From: Conservatibacter flavescens
GTDB taxonomy: Bacteria > Pseudomonadota > Gammaproteobacteria > Enterobacterales > Pasteurellaceae
Length of the DNA: 59,642 nucleotides
Reading direction: 5' to 3'
Assembly: GCF_002795425.1 (NCBI RefSeq)
Contig: NZ_PHHA01000016.1
Coordinates: 1-59,642, forward strand
The position numbers and the translations under genes were made by a program. Shown in pieces: positions 7,463 to 17,807 of this stretch. How positions within the stretch are numbered: the stretch's first letter is position 1; every line of letters starts with the position of its first letter. The notes under the pieces were generated by a model. It was given only the letters and a program-made list of their open reading frames with translations. It did no database searches and was not told the origin of the DNA.

Positions 7463-8272
7463 ATGCGTTATATTATTTTTTGCTTATGCTGTTTATGTCA
7501 AGTATTAACAAGCTATGGAAATGTCATGTTAGTCAATACTTATAAAAATGAAGATTTACAGAATTGGGTAATGAGCGAAAAATTAGACGGTATTCGCGGT
7601 TATTGGAACGGTACGGCATTATTTACCCGCAATAACACGCCCCTTTCTCCACCTCATTATTTTACACAGCACTTCCCACCTTTTGCTATTGACGGTGAAT
7701 TATTTAGCCAACGAAATCAATTTGAGGAAATTTCATCTATCGTCCGTTCGCAGGAAGACAAAGGCTGGGATAAACTCAAACTCTATGTATTTGATGTGCC
7801 ACATGCCGAAGGCGACTTATTTCAACGTTTACAGCACCTACGTGATTATTTAGCAAAGCACCCCACGCCTTATATCACGATCATTGAACAAATTCCCATT
7901 CAAAATCAAGCACAAGTTTTACAGTTTCTACACCATATTGAACAGCAAAAAGGCGAAGGCATTATTGTCCGTGATCCTTCTGCACCTTATGAAACTGGGC
8001 GCAGCTCGAAAATTTTGAAAATAAAAAGTACATTAGACGAAGAGTGTACGGTAATTGCCCATCATAAGGGCAAAGGGCAGTTTGCAAATGTATTAGGCGC
8101 ATTAACTTGCGAGAACCATCGGGGACAATTCAAAATTGGTTCAGGGTTTAAACTGGAAGATCGTATTAATCCACCAGTAATCGGCAGCGTCATCACTTAT
8201 AAATACCGTGGCATCACTCACAACGGTAAGCCACGATTTGCGACCTTTTGGCGAGAACGGAAAAATGAATAA
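7463..8272 (+). CDS. ligA: ATP-dependent DNA ligase, periplasmic type
   Basis: ATP-dependent DNA ligase of 269 residues, matching the Haemophilus influenzae enzyme in length and sequence. The N terminus is a hydrophobic signal peptide (about residues 1-19), so export to the periplasm is likely. The nucleotidyl-transfer motif SEKLDGIRG carries the adenylated Lys40. Later motifs include FAIDGELF, GEGIIVRDP and LKIKST, followed by a short OB-fold domain ending near GKPRFATFW. ATG 7463 is chosen because GGAGG lies at 7453-7457 and it leaves a proper signal peptide; an upstream in-frame ATG at 7415 lacks these. A role in handling DNA during uptake or repair is inferred from location only. The symbol ligA is the H. 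influenzae usage and should not be confused with the NAD-dependent ligase. Confidence 0.9.
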   Translation: MRYIIFCLCCLCQVLTSYGNVMLVNTYKNEDLQNWVMSEKLDGIRGYWNGTALFTRNNTPLSPPHYFTQHFPPFAIDGELFSQRNQFEEISSIVRSQEDKGWDKLKLYVFDVPHAEGDLFQRLQHLRDYLAKHPTPYITIIEQIPIQNQAQVLQFLHHIEQQKGEGIIVRDPSAPYETGRSSKILKIKSTLDEECTVIAHHKGKGQFANVLGALTCENHRGQFKIGSGFKLEDRINPPVIGSVITYKYRGITHNGKPRFATFWRERKNE

Positions 8273-8277
8273 AAATA

Positions 8278-8328
8278 GACCGCACTTTAAGTATAATGGA
8301 TTTACACTCTCCTATCAAAAGTGCAGTC
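8278..8328. terminator. bidirectional terminator between ligA and dppF
   Basis: GACCGCACTTT (8278-8288) and AAAGTGCAGTC (8318-8328) pair with one mismatch. One arm is a true uptake core, the other a one-base variant. They separate two convergent genes. Confidence 0.5.
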
Positions 8329-8343
8329 ATATTTTAAAATGTT

Positions 8344-9324
8344 TTATTCCACCATAAAACAAGCGATTTTAGTACCGTCATCATACTCCCTAAGTACTGG
8401 CTGTTCCTGTTTACAACGTTCAGTCGCTAAACGACAACGCGCATGAAATGCACAACCTTTAGGCGGATTCAACGGACTTGGCAATTCACCTTCTAATTTA
8501 ATCCGCTCACGGCGCAGCTCCGGTGATAATCTTGGTGTTGCTGACAATAACGCTTGTGTATAAGGGTGACGAGGGTGGCTAAAAATTTGCTGCGCAGTCC
8601 CTTGTTCAACACAACGCCCTAAATACATCACCATCACATCATCTGCAATATGTTCCACAACCGATAAATCGTGGGAAATGAACACATAAGACAGTCCTAA
8701 TTCATTTTGTAAGTCCATCATTAAATTCAATACCTGTGCTCTCACAGATACATCAAGTGCAGAAACCGGTTCATCGGCCACGACAATATCAGGACTTAGC
8801 ATTAAACCTCTAGCGATGGCAATCCGCTGACGCTGCCCACCTGAAAACATATGCGGATAACGATCATAAAACTCAGGGCGCAATCCGACTTTCCCCATAA
8901 TATCTAATACTTTCGCTTTCCGCTCAGCTGCGGAAAGATCAGTATTAATTAATAACGGTTCTTCTAAAATTGACCCCACTTTTTTACGCGGGTTTAAAGA
9001 ACCATAAGGATTTTGGAATACGATCTGAATTTTTTTACGGCGTAATTTTTGGGTTTCTTTATCATTCACCAAAAAATTCTGGCCATTATAATACAGCTCC
9101 CCTTCAGTTGGGTGTTCAATCATGGTGAGTAAGCGGCCTAATGTGGATTTACCACACCCAGACTCTCCCACAACTGCCAATGTTTTCCCCTTTTCTAGTC
9201 GGAAAGACACACCATCTAGCGCTTTTACGGTTTTTGCTTCGCCAAATATCCCTTTTTTCACTGGATAATATTTTTTTAGATTTACCGCATCCAACAACGG
9301 TGCAGCTTGCTGTTGCTCAGACAT
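8344..9324 (-). CDS. dppF: dipeptide ABC transporter ATP-binding protein DppF
   Basis: Cytoplasmic ATPase (326 residues) that powers dipeptide import together with DppD. Walker A is GESGCGKST (about 53-61), followed by the ABC signature SGGQRQR, Walker B VVADEP and the oligopeptide-transporter C-terminal domain with [13 protein letters not shown] and several cysteines. The start is set at ATG 9324, which overlaps the dppD stop by 8 bp and matches E. coli DppF. The frame extends seven codons further upstream, into dppD. It is the last gene of the dppABCDF unit. Confidence 0.95.
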   Translation of the reverse strand: MSEQQQAAPLLDAVNLKKYYPVKKGIFGEAKTVKALDGVSFRLEKGKTLAVVGESGCGKSTLGRLLTMIEHPTEGELYYNGQNFLVNDKETQKLRRKKIQIVFQNPYGSLNPRKKVGSILEEPLLINTDLSAAERKAKVLDIMGKVGLRPEFYDRYPHMFSGGQRQRIAIARGLMLSPDIVVADEPVSALDVSVRAQVLNLMMDLQNELGLSYVFISHDLSVVEHIADDVMVMYLGRCVEQGTAQQIFSHPRHPYTQALLSATPRLSPELRRERIKLEGELPSPLNPPKGCAFHARCRLATERCKQEQPVLREYDDGTKIACFMVE

Positions 9325-10300
9325 GGCTTGGTACTCCTTCAGCATTAAGCGGGGTATGACATTTGACTTGGCGCGCCCCTAATTGTCGTAACTCCGGTTC
9401 GACCTGACGACAATGCTCTGTGGCATAGGGGCAACGCGGATTTAATAAACAACCTTGAGGGCGATCATATTTACCTGGCACAACACCTGGTAGTGATTCA
9501 AGACGTGATTTCCCTTCCGAAAATTCCGGCAATGAACGTAATAATGCTTGGGTATAAGGATGTTTAGGTGCTTTAAAAATCTCTACCGCACTTCCCTCTT
9601 CCACAACTTGTCCAGCATACATCACGATAATACGGTGTGCTGCTTCTGCTACCAACGCTAAATCATGCGTAATCAAAATCAGCGCCATATTTTCTTTTTG
9701 CTGTAACTCAAGCAATAAATCCATAATTTGCGCTTGAATGGTCACATCTAGTGCGGTTGTGGGTTCATCAGCAATCAATAATTTGGGTTTACACGCTATC
9801 GCCATAGCAATCATAACACGCTGGCTCATTCCTCCTGAAAGCTGGTGTGGATACACCTCCATACGAGACTTAGGATCAGGAATCCCCACTAATTTGAGCA
9901 ATTCTAACGTGCGCGCATAACGTGCTTTATGGCTGCCACCTTGATGAACTTTGAGCGCCTCCATAATTTGATAGCCAACGGTATAACAAGGGTTTAAACT
10001 TGTCATCGGATCTTGGAAAATCATCGACACTTCAGCCCCAACCAATTTGCGTTTTTCTTTTTCCTTCATCGCTAATAAATCGGCATTATCAAATGATAAC
10101 GCCTCAGCGCTAACGCGGCCAGGATGTCCGATTAATCCCATAATTGCAAGTGAACTCACCGATTTGCCCGAACCCGACTCACCTACGATACCTAATACTT
10201 CCCCTTGCTCCACCTGATAACTAATACGATCCACTGCTTTAAATGGCGTAGTGTCATCGCCAAAATGGACGGAAAGCTGATTTACCTCTAATAAAGCCAT
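9317..10300 (-). CDS. dppD: dipeptide ABC transporter ATP-binding protein DppD
   Basis: Second ATPase of the dipeptide importer (327 residues). Walker [11 protein letters not shown] begins near residue 40. [14 protein letters not shown] is the ABC signature and [13 protein letters not shown] is Walker B. The C-terminal oligopeptide-transporter extension contains [15 protein letters not shown] and further cysteines, as in DppF. It starts 10 bp after dppC and overlaps dppF by 8 bp, so the pair is translationally coupled. An uptake core lies within the gene near 9585. Confidence 0.95.
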   Translation of the reverse strand: MALLEVNQLSVHFGDDTTPFKAVDRISYQVEQGEVLGIVGESGSGKSVSSLAIMGLIGHPGRVSAEALSFDNADLLAMKEKEKRKLVGAEVSMIFQDPMTSLNPCYTVGYQIMEALKVHQGGSHKARYARTLELLKLVGIPDPKSRMEVYPHQLSGGMSQRVMIAMAIACKPKLLIADEPTTALDVTIQAQIMDLLLELQQKENMALILITHDLALVAEAAHRIIVMYAGQVVEEGSAVEIFKAPKHPYTQALLRSLPEFSEGKSRLESLPGVVPGKYDRPQGCLLNPRCPYATEHCRQVEPELRQLGARQVKCHTPLNAEGVPSHV

Positions 10301-10310
10301 TGCTCTCCTC

Positions 10311-11204
10311 CTATTGTTTTAATTTTGGATCAAGGGCGTCACGTAAACCGTCCCCCATTAAGTTAAACGCTAATACCAATAATAAAATGGCGATGCCTGG
10401 AATGGTTACCAACCAGTTTGCAGATTGCATAAACCCACGCGATTCTGCAAGCATCGTGCCTAACTCTGGTGTTGGTGGCTGCGCCCCGATACCTAAGAAA
10501 CCAAGCGCGGCTAATTCTAAAATTGCGTTAGAAATGCCCATCGTCATTTGCACAATGAGGGGCGCAAGACAATTAGGTAAAATCACAATAAACATAAGAC
10601 GAAAAACGCCTGCACCCGCCACACGAGAAGCCACCACATAATCACGGTTAATTTCATTCAATACTGAAGCGCGGGTTAAACGCACATAACTTGGAATCGA
10701 CACAACCGCAATAGCAATCGCAGCATTGACTAAAGATGGACCTAAAATCGTCACAACCCCAATGGTTAACAATAAACTCGGGATAGCTAACATGATATCC
10801 ACAAAGCGCATGATCACTACATCAATTACACCACCATAGTATCCCGCTAATAAACCTAAAATCACTCCAGCAACACAAGACATGATCACGATGATTAAGC
10901 CAATAAAAACGGACAATCTCGCGCCATGAATAATACGAGATAAAATATCACGTCCAATATCATCTGTACCCAGTAAATAGGCACTATTTCCATTAGCAAA
11001 CCATGCCGGCGGTAATAATAAATCTGAACGGTGCTGTTCTAACGGACTATATGGGGCAATTTGATTAGCAAAAAGGCAAACTATTGTCACCAATACAATA
11101 AAGCTTAAGCCAATTACCGCCCCTTTATTTTGTCTGAAATAAAACCAAAACTCCTGTAAAGGCGTTTTTGGCAGGGGCGCATAAGTTTCTGTTGTCGTTG
11201 ACAT
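10311..11204 (-). CDS. dppC: dipeptide ABC transporter permease DppC
   Basis: Inner-membrane permease (297 residues) pairing with DppB to form the dipeptide channel. It has an N-terminal OppC-type region and first helix (about 25-50), a periplasmic loop with [20 protein letters not shown], then five further helices. The cytoplasmic EAA loop that contacts the ATPases lies around [20 protein letters not shown]. The gene is 20 bp downstream of dppB and 10 bp upstream of dppD, in one operon. Confidence 0.95.
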   Translation of the reverse strand: MSTTTETYAPLPKTPLQEFWFYFRQNKGAVIGLSFIVLVTIVCLFANQIAPYSPLEQHRSDLLLPPAWFANGNSAYLLGTDDIGRDILSRIIHGARLSVFIGLIIVIMSCVAGVILGLLAGYYGGVIDVVIMRFVDIMLAIPSLLLTIGVVTILGPSLVNAAIAIAVVSIPSYVRLTRASVLNEINRDYVVASRVAGAGVFRLMFIVILPNCLAPLIVQMTMGISNAILELAALGFLGIGAQPPTPELGTMLAESRGFMQSANWLVTIPGIAILLLVLAFNLMGDGLRDALDPKLKQ

Positions 11205-11224
11205 TTGTCACTCCAATTTAAAAT

Positions 11225-12229
11225 CTAACGATGGCGAATACGTGGGTTTACAATGCCGTAAACCAAATCTACAGTTAAATTCACCAAAATAATAATTGTC
11301 GCAATAATTAGCACTGAGCCTTGTAAAACCGGATAATCACGCGCATTAATCGCATCAATAATCCATTTACCAATACCAGGCCACGAGAAAATATTTTCAG
11401 TCAATACCGCGCCTGATAATAATTGTCCTACAATTAATCCCACGACTGTCACAACTGGAATTAACGCATTACGTAAAGCATGCACAATCACAATACGTGT
11501 CATACTCAGACCTTTTGCACGCGCTGTACGGATATAATCCTCTCCTAATACTTCTAACATAGATGAACGTGTCATACGGGTCACAACCGCCAGCGGAATC
11601 GTCCCCAATACGATGGCAGGTAGGATTAAAGATTTAATCGCCGCAACAAATGCCCCCGGCTCATTCGATCGCCACGTATCAATTAACATAAAACCTGTTT
11701 CAGCTTCAATCCAATATTCTGATGGCAAACGCCCACCAGCCGGTAATCCCAATGGAGTGGAAAAATATAAAATTAAAATTAATCCCCACCAAAAAATCGG
11801 CATAGAGTAACCGGTTAAAGATAAAGACGTCACAATATGAGAGAGCCATGAATCCTTTTTAACTGCGGCAATTACGCCCAGTGCGATACCAAAAATCAGC
11901 GACCACAATAGTGCAAAAAAAGCTAACTCGACCGTTGCAGGAAACAACGTAAAAAATTCTTTCAATACTGGCTCATTATTACGGAAAGAGCTACCAAAAT
12001 CACCCTGTAGAACATTCCCCACATAAGTTAAATATTGTTCATGTAATGGTTTATTTAAGCCTAATTGCTCCATCATTTGCGCATGAACTTCAGGGCTGAC
12101 ACCCCGCTCCCCCATTCGGATCTCAATAGGATCGCCTGGAATTAAATGAACTAAAGCAAACGTAATTAATGTAATCGCTAAAAAGGTCGGGATTATCATC
12201 AAGATACGTTTGAAAACAAATTGAAACAT
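11225..12229 (-). CDS. dppB: dipeptide ABC transporter permease DppB
   Basis: Inner-membrane permease (334 residues) of the dipeptide importer, with six membrane segments. It opens MFQFVFKRILMIIPTFLAIT and has a conserved HLIPGDPIEIRMG motif after helix 1. The EAA loop is near DYIRTARAKGLSMTRIVIVHALRNA. ATG 12229 is preferred over the ATG two codons earlier (12235), because the AAGAGA site on the minus strand is well spaced only for it and because this N terminus aligns with E. coli DppB. It is the first gene after the hairpin that separates dppA from the rest. Confidence 0.93.
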   Translation of the reverse strand: MFQFVFKRILMIIPTFLAITLITFALVHLIPGDPIEIRMGERGVSPEVHAQMMEQLGLNKPLHEQYLTYVGNVLQGDFGSSFRNNEPVLKEFFTLFPATVELAFFALLWSLIFGIALGVIAAVKKDSWLSHIVTSLSLTGYSMPIFWWGLILILYFSTPLGLPAGGRLPSEYWIEAETGFMLIDTWRSNEPGAFVAAIKSLILPAIVLGTIPLAVVTRMTRSSMLEVLGEDYIRTARAKGLSMTRIVIVHALRNALIPVVTVVGLIVGQLLSGAVLTENIFSWPGIGKWIIDAINARDYPVLQGSVLIIATIIILVNLTVDLVYGIVNPRIRHR

Positions 12230-12250
12230 AATCATTCTCTTAAAGAATTA

Positions 12251-12295
12251 AAGCGCGGTGCATTTTCAAAAACTTTTTTAAAAAGCACCGCACTT
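12251..12295 (-). terminator. attenuating hairpin between dppA and dppB
   Basis: On the minus strand AAGTGCGGTGC (12295-12285) pairs with GCACCGCGCTT (12261-12251), with one G-U pair. It is built from a true and a variant uptake core. Lying after the binding-protein gene, it probably protects dppA mRNA and reduces readthrough into dppBCDF. Confidence 0.6.
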
Positions 12296-12312
12296 CTATA
12301 AGTAAAAAGAAA

Positions 12313-13911
12313 TTATTTTGCTAGATCAACACCATAGAATGGGTGTAAGCCAAACGGGTTAATCACATAATTTTGTACTTCTTTGCGGAGCGGTTGATAC
12401 GTTGTTGAGTGTGCAATAGTAATCCAAGGCGCTTGCTCTTTAAAGATGACTTGTGCTTGTTCATACAATTTAGCCCGCTCTGCTTGATCAGCGATTTGTG
12501 ATGCTTTGACCACTAACTCATCGAATGGTTTATAACAGAACTTCGCATAATTTGAACCTTGCTCAACCGCAGCACAGCTTAATAAGGTATTCAAGAAATT
12601 ATCAGGATCGCCGTTATCACCTGTCCACCCCATCATGCCAGTTGGATCATCACCGTTACGCATACGTTTTAGGTATTCACCCCATTCATAGCTCACGATT
12701 TTCGCTTTTACGCCCACTTTTTCCCAGTCTGCTTGCACTAACTCCGCCATACGACGAGCATTTGGGTTATATGGACGAGACACTGGCATTGCCCAAAGTT
12801 CTGTTTCAAAACCATTTTCAAAACCCGCTTCTTTTAATAAGGCTTTCGCTTTTTCAGGATCATATTCATAATCTTTGACAGCCTCGTTATAACCCCACAT
12901 TGTCGGTGGAATTGGATTTTTCGCTACTTGCCCTGCGCCTTGATATACCGAAGTTAAAATAGCTTCTTTATTTACCGCATAGTTCAATGCTTGACGAACT
13001 TTCACATCATCAAATGGTTTTTTCTGAACATTAAAATGTAAATAACCGACGTTTAATCCCGCTTCTTTTAACAAATTAATTTCGCTATCTGTTTTCATTT
13101 TTTCAATGTCTGCCGGATTCGGATAAGGCATCACATGGCATTCACCTTTTTTCAATTTTGCATAGCGAACTGACGCATCAGGTGTAATCGAAAATACGAG
13201 ACGGTCAATTGGTGCTTTACCTTCCCAATAATTTTCAAAGGCTTTATAACGAATAGTAGAATCTTTTTGATAAGACACAAATTCAAATGGTCCTGTGCCA
13301 ATCGGCGCGGTATCCACTTTTTCTAGTGTCCCTGCTTTTTGCATTTTATCGGCATATTCTGCGGAATGAATAGAAGCGAAATCCATTGCTAAGTTTGCTA
13401 AAAACGGAGCGTTTGGTACGTTTAAACTAATTTTCACCGTATAATCATCAAGCTTTTCCACTTTAGAAATAATATTTTGCATATCCATACCGATGAAATA
13501 TTCATATGCCCCACCAGATACTTTATGGTACGGGTGATTTGGATCTAACTGACGATTAAAAGAGAAAAGTACGTCATCGGCATTAAAGTCACGGCTTGGG
13601 GTAAAATCTTTATTGCTGTGGAATTTAACGCCTTTACGTAAATAAAAGGTATAGGTTTTTCCGTCCTCAGAAACGTCCCATTTTTCAGCCAAAGATGGGA
13701 TAACGTCGGTTTTTCCCTTTTCAAAAGTGGTCAAACGGTTAAAAATTTGCTGACCAGAAGCATCAATACTTGCACCATCTGTTACCAATTGTGGATTTAA
13801 ATAGGAAGGTGAGGCTTCAGAACAGTACACTAAGGTTTTCGGTGCTGCTAATACTGCACTTGAGCATAATAATGCTAATGCAGATAAAGAAAGTTTTGTT
13901 GAAAGTTTCAT
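12313..13911 (-). CDS. dppA: periplasmic dipeptide-binding protein DppA
   Basis: Substrate-binding protein of the SBP family 5 (532 residues), delivering dipeptides to DppBCDF. A signal peptide spans residues 1-22 (cleavage after SSAVLA) and the mature protein starts APKTLVYCSEAS. Two lobes carry the expected motifs: PSLAEKWDVSEDGKTYTFYL near the N terminus and KVRQALNYAVNKEAIL in the middle. In Haemophilus a related protein (HbpA) also binds haem and glutathione, so substrate range is uncertain. A good AGGAAA site precedes the ATG. The 171 bp up to proB hold its promoter; no specific regulator site was recognised. Confidence 0.93.
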   Translation of the reverse strand: MKLSTKLSLSALALLCSSAVLAAPKTLVYCSEASPSYLNPQLVTDGASIDASGQQIFNRLTTFEKGKTDVIPSLAEKWDVSEDGKTYTFYLRKGVKFHSNKDFTPSRDFNADDVLFSFNRQLDPNHPYHKVSGGAYEYFIGMDMQNIISKVEKLDDYTVKISLNVPNAPFLANLAMDFASIHSAEYADKMQKAGTLEKVDTAPIGTGPFEFVSYQKDSTIRYKAFENYWEGKAPIDRLVFSITPDASVRYAKLKKGECHVMPYPNPADIEKMKTDSEINLLKEAGLNVGYLHFNVQKKPFDDVKVRQALNYAVNKEAILTSVYQGAGQVAKNPIPPTMWGYNEAVKDYEYDPEKAKALLKEAGFENGFETELWAMPVSRPYNPNARRMAELVQADWEKVGVKAKIVSYEWGEYLKRMRNGDDPTGMMGWTGDNGDPDNFLNTLLSCAAVEQGSNYAKFCYKPFDELVVKASQIADQAERAKLYEQAQVIFKEQAPWITIAHSTTYQPLRKEVQNYVINPFGLHPFYGVDLAK

Positions 13912-14082
13912 AAATTTCCTCTGATGTTGTTTTTTTCATATATTAAAATACTCAGCACCTGAGCAAACAATAAACACCTATTTGCCACAGATACTGATAC
14001 ACTATTACACATATAAAATAAAGGCAAGAATAATCATTATGCTTTGATTATTTTTAAATCAATTATTCAGCCGACGAGGGGC

Positions 14083-15192
14083 TTATAATATCAACAAGTC
14101 ATCTCGATGAACGGCTACCGCCCCATATTCATACCCTAATATTTGCTCTATTTCTTGAGACTTATGCCCTTTAATCAAATTTAAAGCATCGCTATTATAA
14201 CGTGGCATGCCTAGTGCGATTTGTTTGCCTGCCTGTGTGAAAATTTTAACCACTTCACCACGAGAAAAATTGCCATTGACTTGCACAATCCCTGCGGGTA
14301 ACAAAGATTTATATTGCGCCAACATAGCCTTTGAAGCGCCCTCATCAATAGTCAAACTGCCTGCAGATGGCGCCGCAAATAACCATTGCTTGCGACTTTC
14401 TAAAGGATCCGTTTGGGCATAAAATTTTGTGCCATGTTGCTGCCCGTATGCCAGTTCCACAATCACATTTGGGCGATTTCCTTGCACAATAATCGTTTCA
14501 ATCCCCGAACGTGTTGCCACATCTGCTGCAGTAATTTTCGTACTCATGCCCCCCGTGCCTAAATTCGTCCCACTTCCACCCGCAATAGAACGAATATGAT
14601 CGGTGATCTGCTCCACATCAGTAATAAGCTTTGCTTGCGCATTTTTACGTGGATCGCTATCAAATAAACCTTGCTGATCCGTCAATAAATACAGCTGATC
14701 CGCCTGCACTAAAATCGCCACTAAAGCAGACAAATTATCGTTATCGCCTACTTTAATCTCTGCAGTTGCCACCGCATCATTTTCATTGACAACGGGGATA
14801 ATGCGATTATCTAATAATGCCTGTAAAGTATCACGCGCATTGAGAAAACGTTCTCTATCTTCAATATCTGCTCGAGTTAATAATAATTGTCCGATATGAA
14901 TATCATAAATCTTAAATAACTGTTCCCATACTTGGATCAACTGGCTTTGCCCAACAGAAGCCAATAATTGTTTAGAGGCAATGGTAGATGGCAATTGTGG
15001 GTGATTTAAATAATCACGCCCGGCAGCAATGGCTCCCGATGTCACAATCACCAAACGAAAACCGGCTTGATGTAATTGAGCCAACTGGCGCACAATCTCT
15101 AGCATTTGGGGGCGATTTAATTTTGGACTCCCTTGAGTTAAGGTGCTTGTGCCAAATTTAACAACAATAGTTTTCAGTTTTTTTTCAGACAT
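14083..15192 (-). CDS. proB: glutamate 5-kinase
   Basis: First enzyme of proline synthesis (369 residues): ATP-dependent phosphorylation of glutamate to gamma-glutamyl phosphate in the cytoplasm. The amino-acid kinase domain covers about residues 1-255, with [10 protein letters not shown] at the start, [10 protein letters not shown] and VVNENDAVA in the active site, and [17 protein letters not shown] as the ATP/feedback loop. A PUA domain fills the C terminus (about 275-360). Length and layout match E. coli ProB (367 residues). No proA lies next to it. It is divergent from folA, with the shared spacer 15193-15318. Confidence 0.95.
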   Translation of the reverse strand: MSEKKLKTIVVKFGTSTLTQGSPKLNRPQMLEIVRQLAQLHQAGFRLVIVTSGAIAAGRDYLNHPQLPSTIASKQLLASVGQSQLIQVWEQLFKIYDIHIGQLLLTRADIEDRERFLNARDTLQALLDNRIIPVVNENDAVATAEIKVGDNDNLSALVAILVQADQLYLLTDQQGLFDSDPRKNAQAKLITDVEQITDHIRSIAGGSGTNLGTGGMSTKITAADVATRSGIETIIVQGNRPNVIVELAYGQQHGTKFYAQTDPLESRKQWLFAAPSAGSLTIDEGASKAMLAQYKSLLPAGIVQVNGNFSRGEVVKIFTQAGKQIALGMPRYNSDALNLIKGHKSQEIEQILGYEYGAVAVHRDDLLIL

Positions 15193-15318
15193 TTTTATGA
15201 CGCCATAAGTTATGCAAAAATTTGGCAGTAAATTAGCACAAAACTATTAAAAATTTAACCGCTCTTTTGAAAAATACATATAATAGAGCGAATTATTTGC
15301 CAATATTAAGGATACTCT

Positions 15319-15804
15319 ATGACATTTAGCCTCATCGTCGCCATGACCCAAAACCATGTTATCGGCAAAGACAATCAAATGCCTTGGCATCTCCCAGCAG
15401 ATTTAGCTTGGTTCCGTCAAAATACAACGGGGAAACCTGTTATTATGGGGCGTAAAACTTTCGAATCTATCGGACGCCCCTTGCCGAAGCGTACGAATAT
15501 TGTCTTATCCCGCCACCCTTTTGATCACGAGAATGTTATTTGGGCTGATAGTTTAGAAAGTGCGGTCAATTTTGCTAAAAATTCCCCTGAAATCATGCTG
15601 ATTGGTGGCGGTGAATTATTTAAACAAGCTTTACCTCAAGCTGACCGTTTATATTTAACCATCATTCAAACGGAATTAGTCGGGGATACGTTCTTTCCTG
15701 AATTAAACTGGGCCCAATGGCATATTGAACAAGAAACATGGCACCCGGCTGACGAAAACAATCCCTACGATCTGCGTTTTCTCATTTTACAACGCAAACC
15801 ATAA
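15319..15804 (+). CDS. folA: dihydrofolate reductase
   Basis: NADPH-dependent reduction of dihydrofolate to tetrahydrofolate; the target of trimethoprim. The product has 161 residues. It starts TFSLIVAMTQNHVIGKDNQM, then MPWHLPADLAWFRQNT with the substrate-binding acid (Asp at position 28), GKPVIMGRKTFESIGRPLP (NADPH site) and IMLIGGGELFKQAL (cofactor glycine loop). AAGGATA precedes ATG 15319. One uptake core lies inside the gene near 15556. Confidence 0.97.
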   Translation: MTFSLIVAMTQNHVIGKDNQMPWHLPADLAWFRQNTTGKPVIMGRKTFESIGRPLPKRTNIVLSRHPFDHENVIWADSLESAVNFAKNSPEIMLIGGGELFKQALPQADRLYLTIIQTELVGDTFFPELNWAQWHIEQETWHPADENNPYDLRFLILQRKP

Positions 15805-15895
15805 CTTTTATGCAAAACACGATGCGGTTAACACTGGGCATTAGATTTACATTTCCATACAAACTGCAACTTGATTAAATTATAAAAACTCTTAA

Positions 15896-15940
15896 AATGA
15901 ACGAACGTTCATTCAGGGTGTAAAATCCATCGAATGTTCG
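15896..15940. promoter_or_regulatory. operator pair upstream of the TetR-type gene
   Basis: AATGAACG-AA-CGTTCATT (15896-15913) is a perfect 8-bp inverted repeat with a 2-bp centre. A second, shorter palindrome CGAA-TG-TTCG lies at 15931-15940. The form fits a TetR-family operator. It sits 59 bp before the regulator, so self-repression of the regulator and efflux genes is likely. Confidence 0.75.
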
Positions 15941-15971
15941 TTTATATTAACCTTACTCTGAATCTTAATGT

Positions 15972-16544
15972 ATGTTGCAATGTAAAACAGGAATGGTGGA
16001 ACAAATCTTTGCGGCCACAGAACGATTAATGGCAAGAGATGGCTTTCATCAGCTTTCTATGCATAAAATCGCAAAAGAGGCCCAAATTTCACCAGGTACA
16101 ATTTATATCTATTTTAAGAGTAAAGAAAAGTTATTAGAACGCCTTGCCCACTACGTATTTGATCAGTTTACCTGTTGTTTAAAATACAAACATAACCGCG
16201 AAGCGCCGTTATTTGAGCAGTATCATCAAATGTGGTGGAATTTATGGCATTTATTACATGATAATCCAAACTTAGTATTGAACATGCATCAATACCAGGC
16301 TTTACCTGGTTTTGAAACATTGTTACAACAATACAAAACCGATGAAAATAATACATGGCGTCGTTTTTGTTCTATGGCAAAACAAGCCAATATGTTATGT
16401 AATATGTCTGATGACATCTTATTTACGCTTAGTTTAGAAAGTGCGGTCAATTTAGCGTTTAAATCCGTTAGCGAGAAACAAGAATTTGACGTGGCACTCT
16501 TAGAATCTGTTATTCAACGGACTTGGAATTGCATCCAAAAATAG
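15972..16544 (+). CDS. acrR: TetR/AcrR-family transcriptional repressor
   Basis: DNA-binding repressor of 190 residues. The N-terminal helix-turn-helix (about residues 8-52) contains LSMHKIAKEAQISPGTIYIYFKSKEKLLE, the TetR-family recognition region in two adjoining blocks. The C-terminal half is a helical ligand-binding domain without a conserved signature. It lies 44 bp upstream of the membrane fusion gene and directly after the palindromes at 15896-15940. It should control its own gene and the efflux pair, as AcrR does elsewhere. The ATG at 15972 has no strong ribosome site, so the exact start is uncertain. Uptake core near 16440. Confidence 0.85.
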   Translation: MLQCKTGMVEQIFAATERLMARDGFHQLSMHKIAKEAQISPGTIYIYFKSKEKLLERLAHYVFDQFTCCLKYKHNREAPLFEQYHQMWWNLWHLLHDNPNLVLNMHQYQALPGFETLLQQYKTDENNTWRRFCSMAKQANMLCNMSDDILFTLSLESAVNLAFKSVSEKQEFDVALLESVIQRTWNCIQK

Positions 16545-16588
16545 TTAGTTTTTAATTAGGGTAATCCCTTAATACTCACGGAGTTTTT

Positions 16589-17785
16589 ATGAACCAACCT
16601 CAAGCCGCTAAACCGAAAAAGTCACGTACTTTTTTACTCCGTTTAGCTTTATTATTAATTTTAGCCGTCTTTGTTGCAATGATTGTGATGAATATGATTA
16701 AAAGCAAGGCCATTGCAAACCATATTGCCAATATGGGGGAAACCCCTGCAGTTGTCACTGCTATGACAGTCAAGGCAGCAGAATGGACACCTGTCATTGA
16801 AACCACCGGTATTGTACGTCCAAACCAGGGCGCGATGCTGAGTAGCCAAATGGGTGGTGTTGTTAAAAATATTTTAATTAAAGACGGGCAATCCGTGAAA
16901 AAAGGCGATATCTTGGTTGAATTAGATAGTGCTGTAGAACAAGCGACGTTAAAAGCTGCTGAAGCACAATTACCTGCGCTACGTGCAACCTATCAACGTT
17001 ATAGCAATTTAATCAAGTCAAATAGTGTGTCACGTGCGGAGCTAGACAGTGCTAAAGCCGCTTATGATCAAGCAGTTGCTCAAATTGCCTCTTTAAAAGC
17101 CACCATTGAACGCATGCAAATTATTGCCCCATTTGACGGAATCACGGGGATTATCCAAGTTAATACCGGACAGTTTATTAGCGCAGGAACTCAAATTGTA
17201 CGTGTAGAAGACAGAAGCCAAATGAAAATTGATTTTGCAATTTCACAAAATGAGCTCGAAAACCTTCATATCGGCCAAAAAGTCACCGCCACAGCTGATG
17301 CCCGTTTAGGAGAAACCTTTAGTGCTAAAATTACAGCTATTGAACCTGCGATCAATGCATCAAGTGGTTTAATTGATGTACAAGCTACATTTGACGGAAG
17401 CAATGCTCAAAACTTAATGTCTGGTATGTTTACTCGCTTACGTGTAGCACTCACCACAAAACAAAATCAAATTGTTGTTCCTCAAGTCGCGGTCAGTTAT
17501 AACATGTATGGCGAATCCGTTTATCTATTAAGCCCATTATCAGATGAAGATCGTGAGACATTCAAAGATAATGAAGATATCGACAATCTCTATCGAGCTA
17601 ACCAAATCACTGTCTTTACCGAAGATCGTCAAGGTATTTATGCACAATTGAAAGCAGGTGATATCAAAGTCGGAGATAAAATCGTCACGAGTGGTCAACA
17701 AAGCTTAAATAACGGACGTTTAGTCAAAATTGTTGACAAACAAGCCGTAGGTACAGTTGCACCCGCAGTGGAAAACAACATGTAA
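16589..17785 (+). CDS. acrA: RND efflux periplasmic adaptor subunit (AcrA/MexA type)
   Basis: Membrane fusion protein (398 residues) that links an RND pump to an outer-membrane channel. An N-terminal membrane anchor covers about residues 17-40; there is no lipobox, unlike E. coli AcrA. The biotinyl-lipoyl half motifs are GGVVKNILIKDGQSVKKGD and QIIAPFDGITGIIQVNTGQF, flanking a short coiled-coil hairpin (about 120-180), followed by beta-barrel and membrane-proximal domains. It is 22 bp upstream of acrB. No TolC-type gene is present nearby, so the outer channel must be encoded elsewhere. Confidence 0.9.
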   Translation: MNQPQAAKPKKSRTFLLRLALLLILAVFVAMIVMNMIKSKAIANHIANMGETPAVVTAMTVKAAEWTPVIETTGIVRPNQGAMLSSQMGGVVKNILIKDGQSVKKGDILVELDSAVEQATLKAAEAQLPALRATYQRYSNLIKSNSVSRAELDSAKAAYDQAVAQIASLKATIERMQIIAPFDGITGIIQVNTGQFISAGTQIVRVEDRSQMKIDFAISQNELENLHIGQKVTATADARLGETFSAKITAIEPAINASSGLIDVQATFDGSNAQNLMSGMFTRLRVALTTKQNQIVVPQVAVSYNMYGESVYLLSPLSDEDRETFKDNEDIDNLYRANQITVFTEDRQGIYAQLKAGDIKVGDKIVTSGQQSLNNGRLVKIVDKQAVGTVAPAVENNM

Positions 17786-17807
17786 TTTAGTGGTTTAGGA
17801 TTGTAGA

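Noticed and set aside
10300-10641. A 113-residue plus-strand frame opposite dppC.
   Set aside because: Shadow frame; dppC is conserved and intact on the minus strand.
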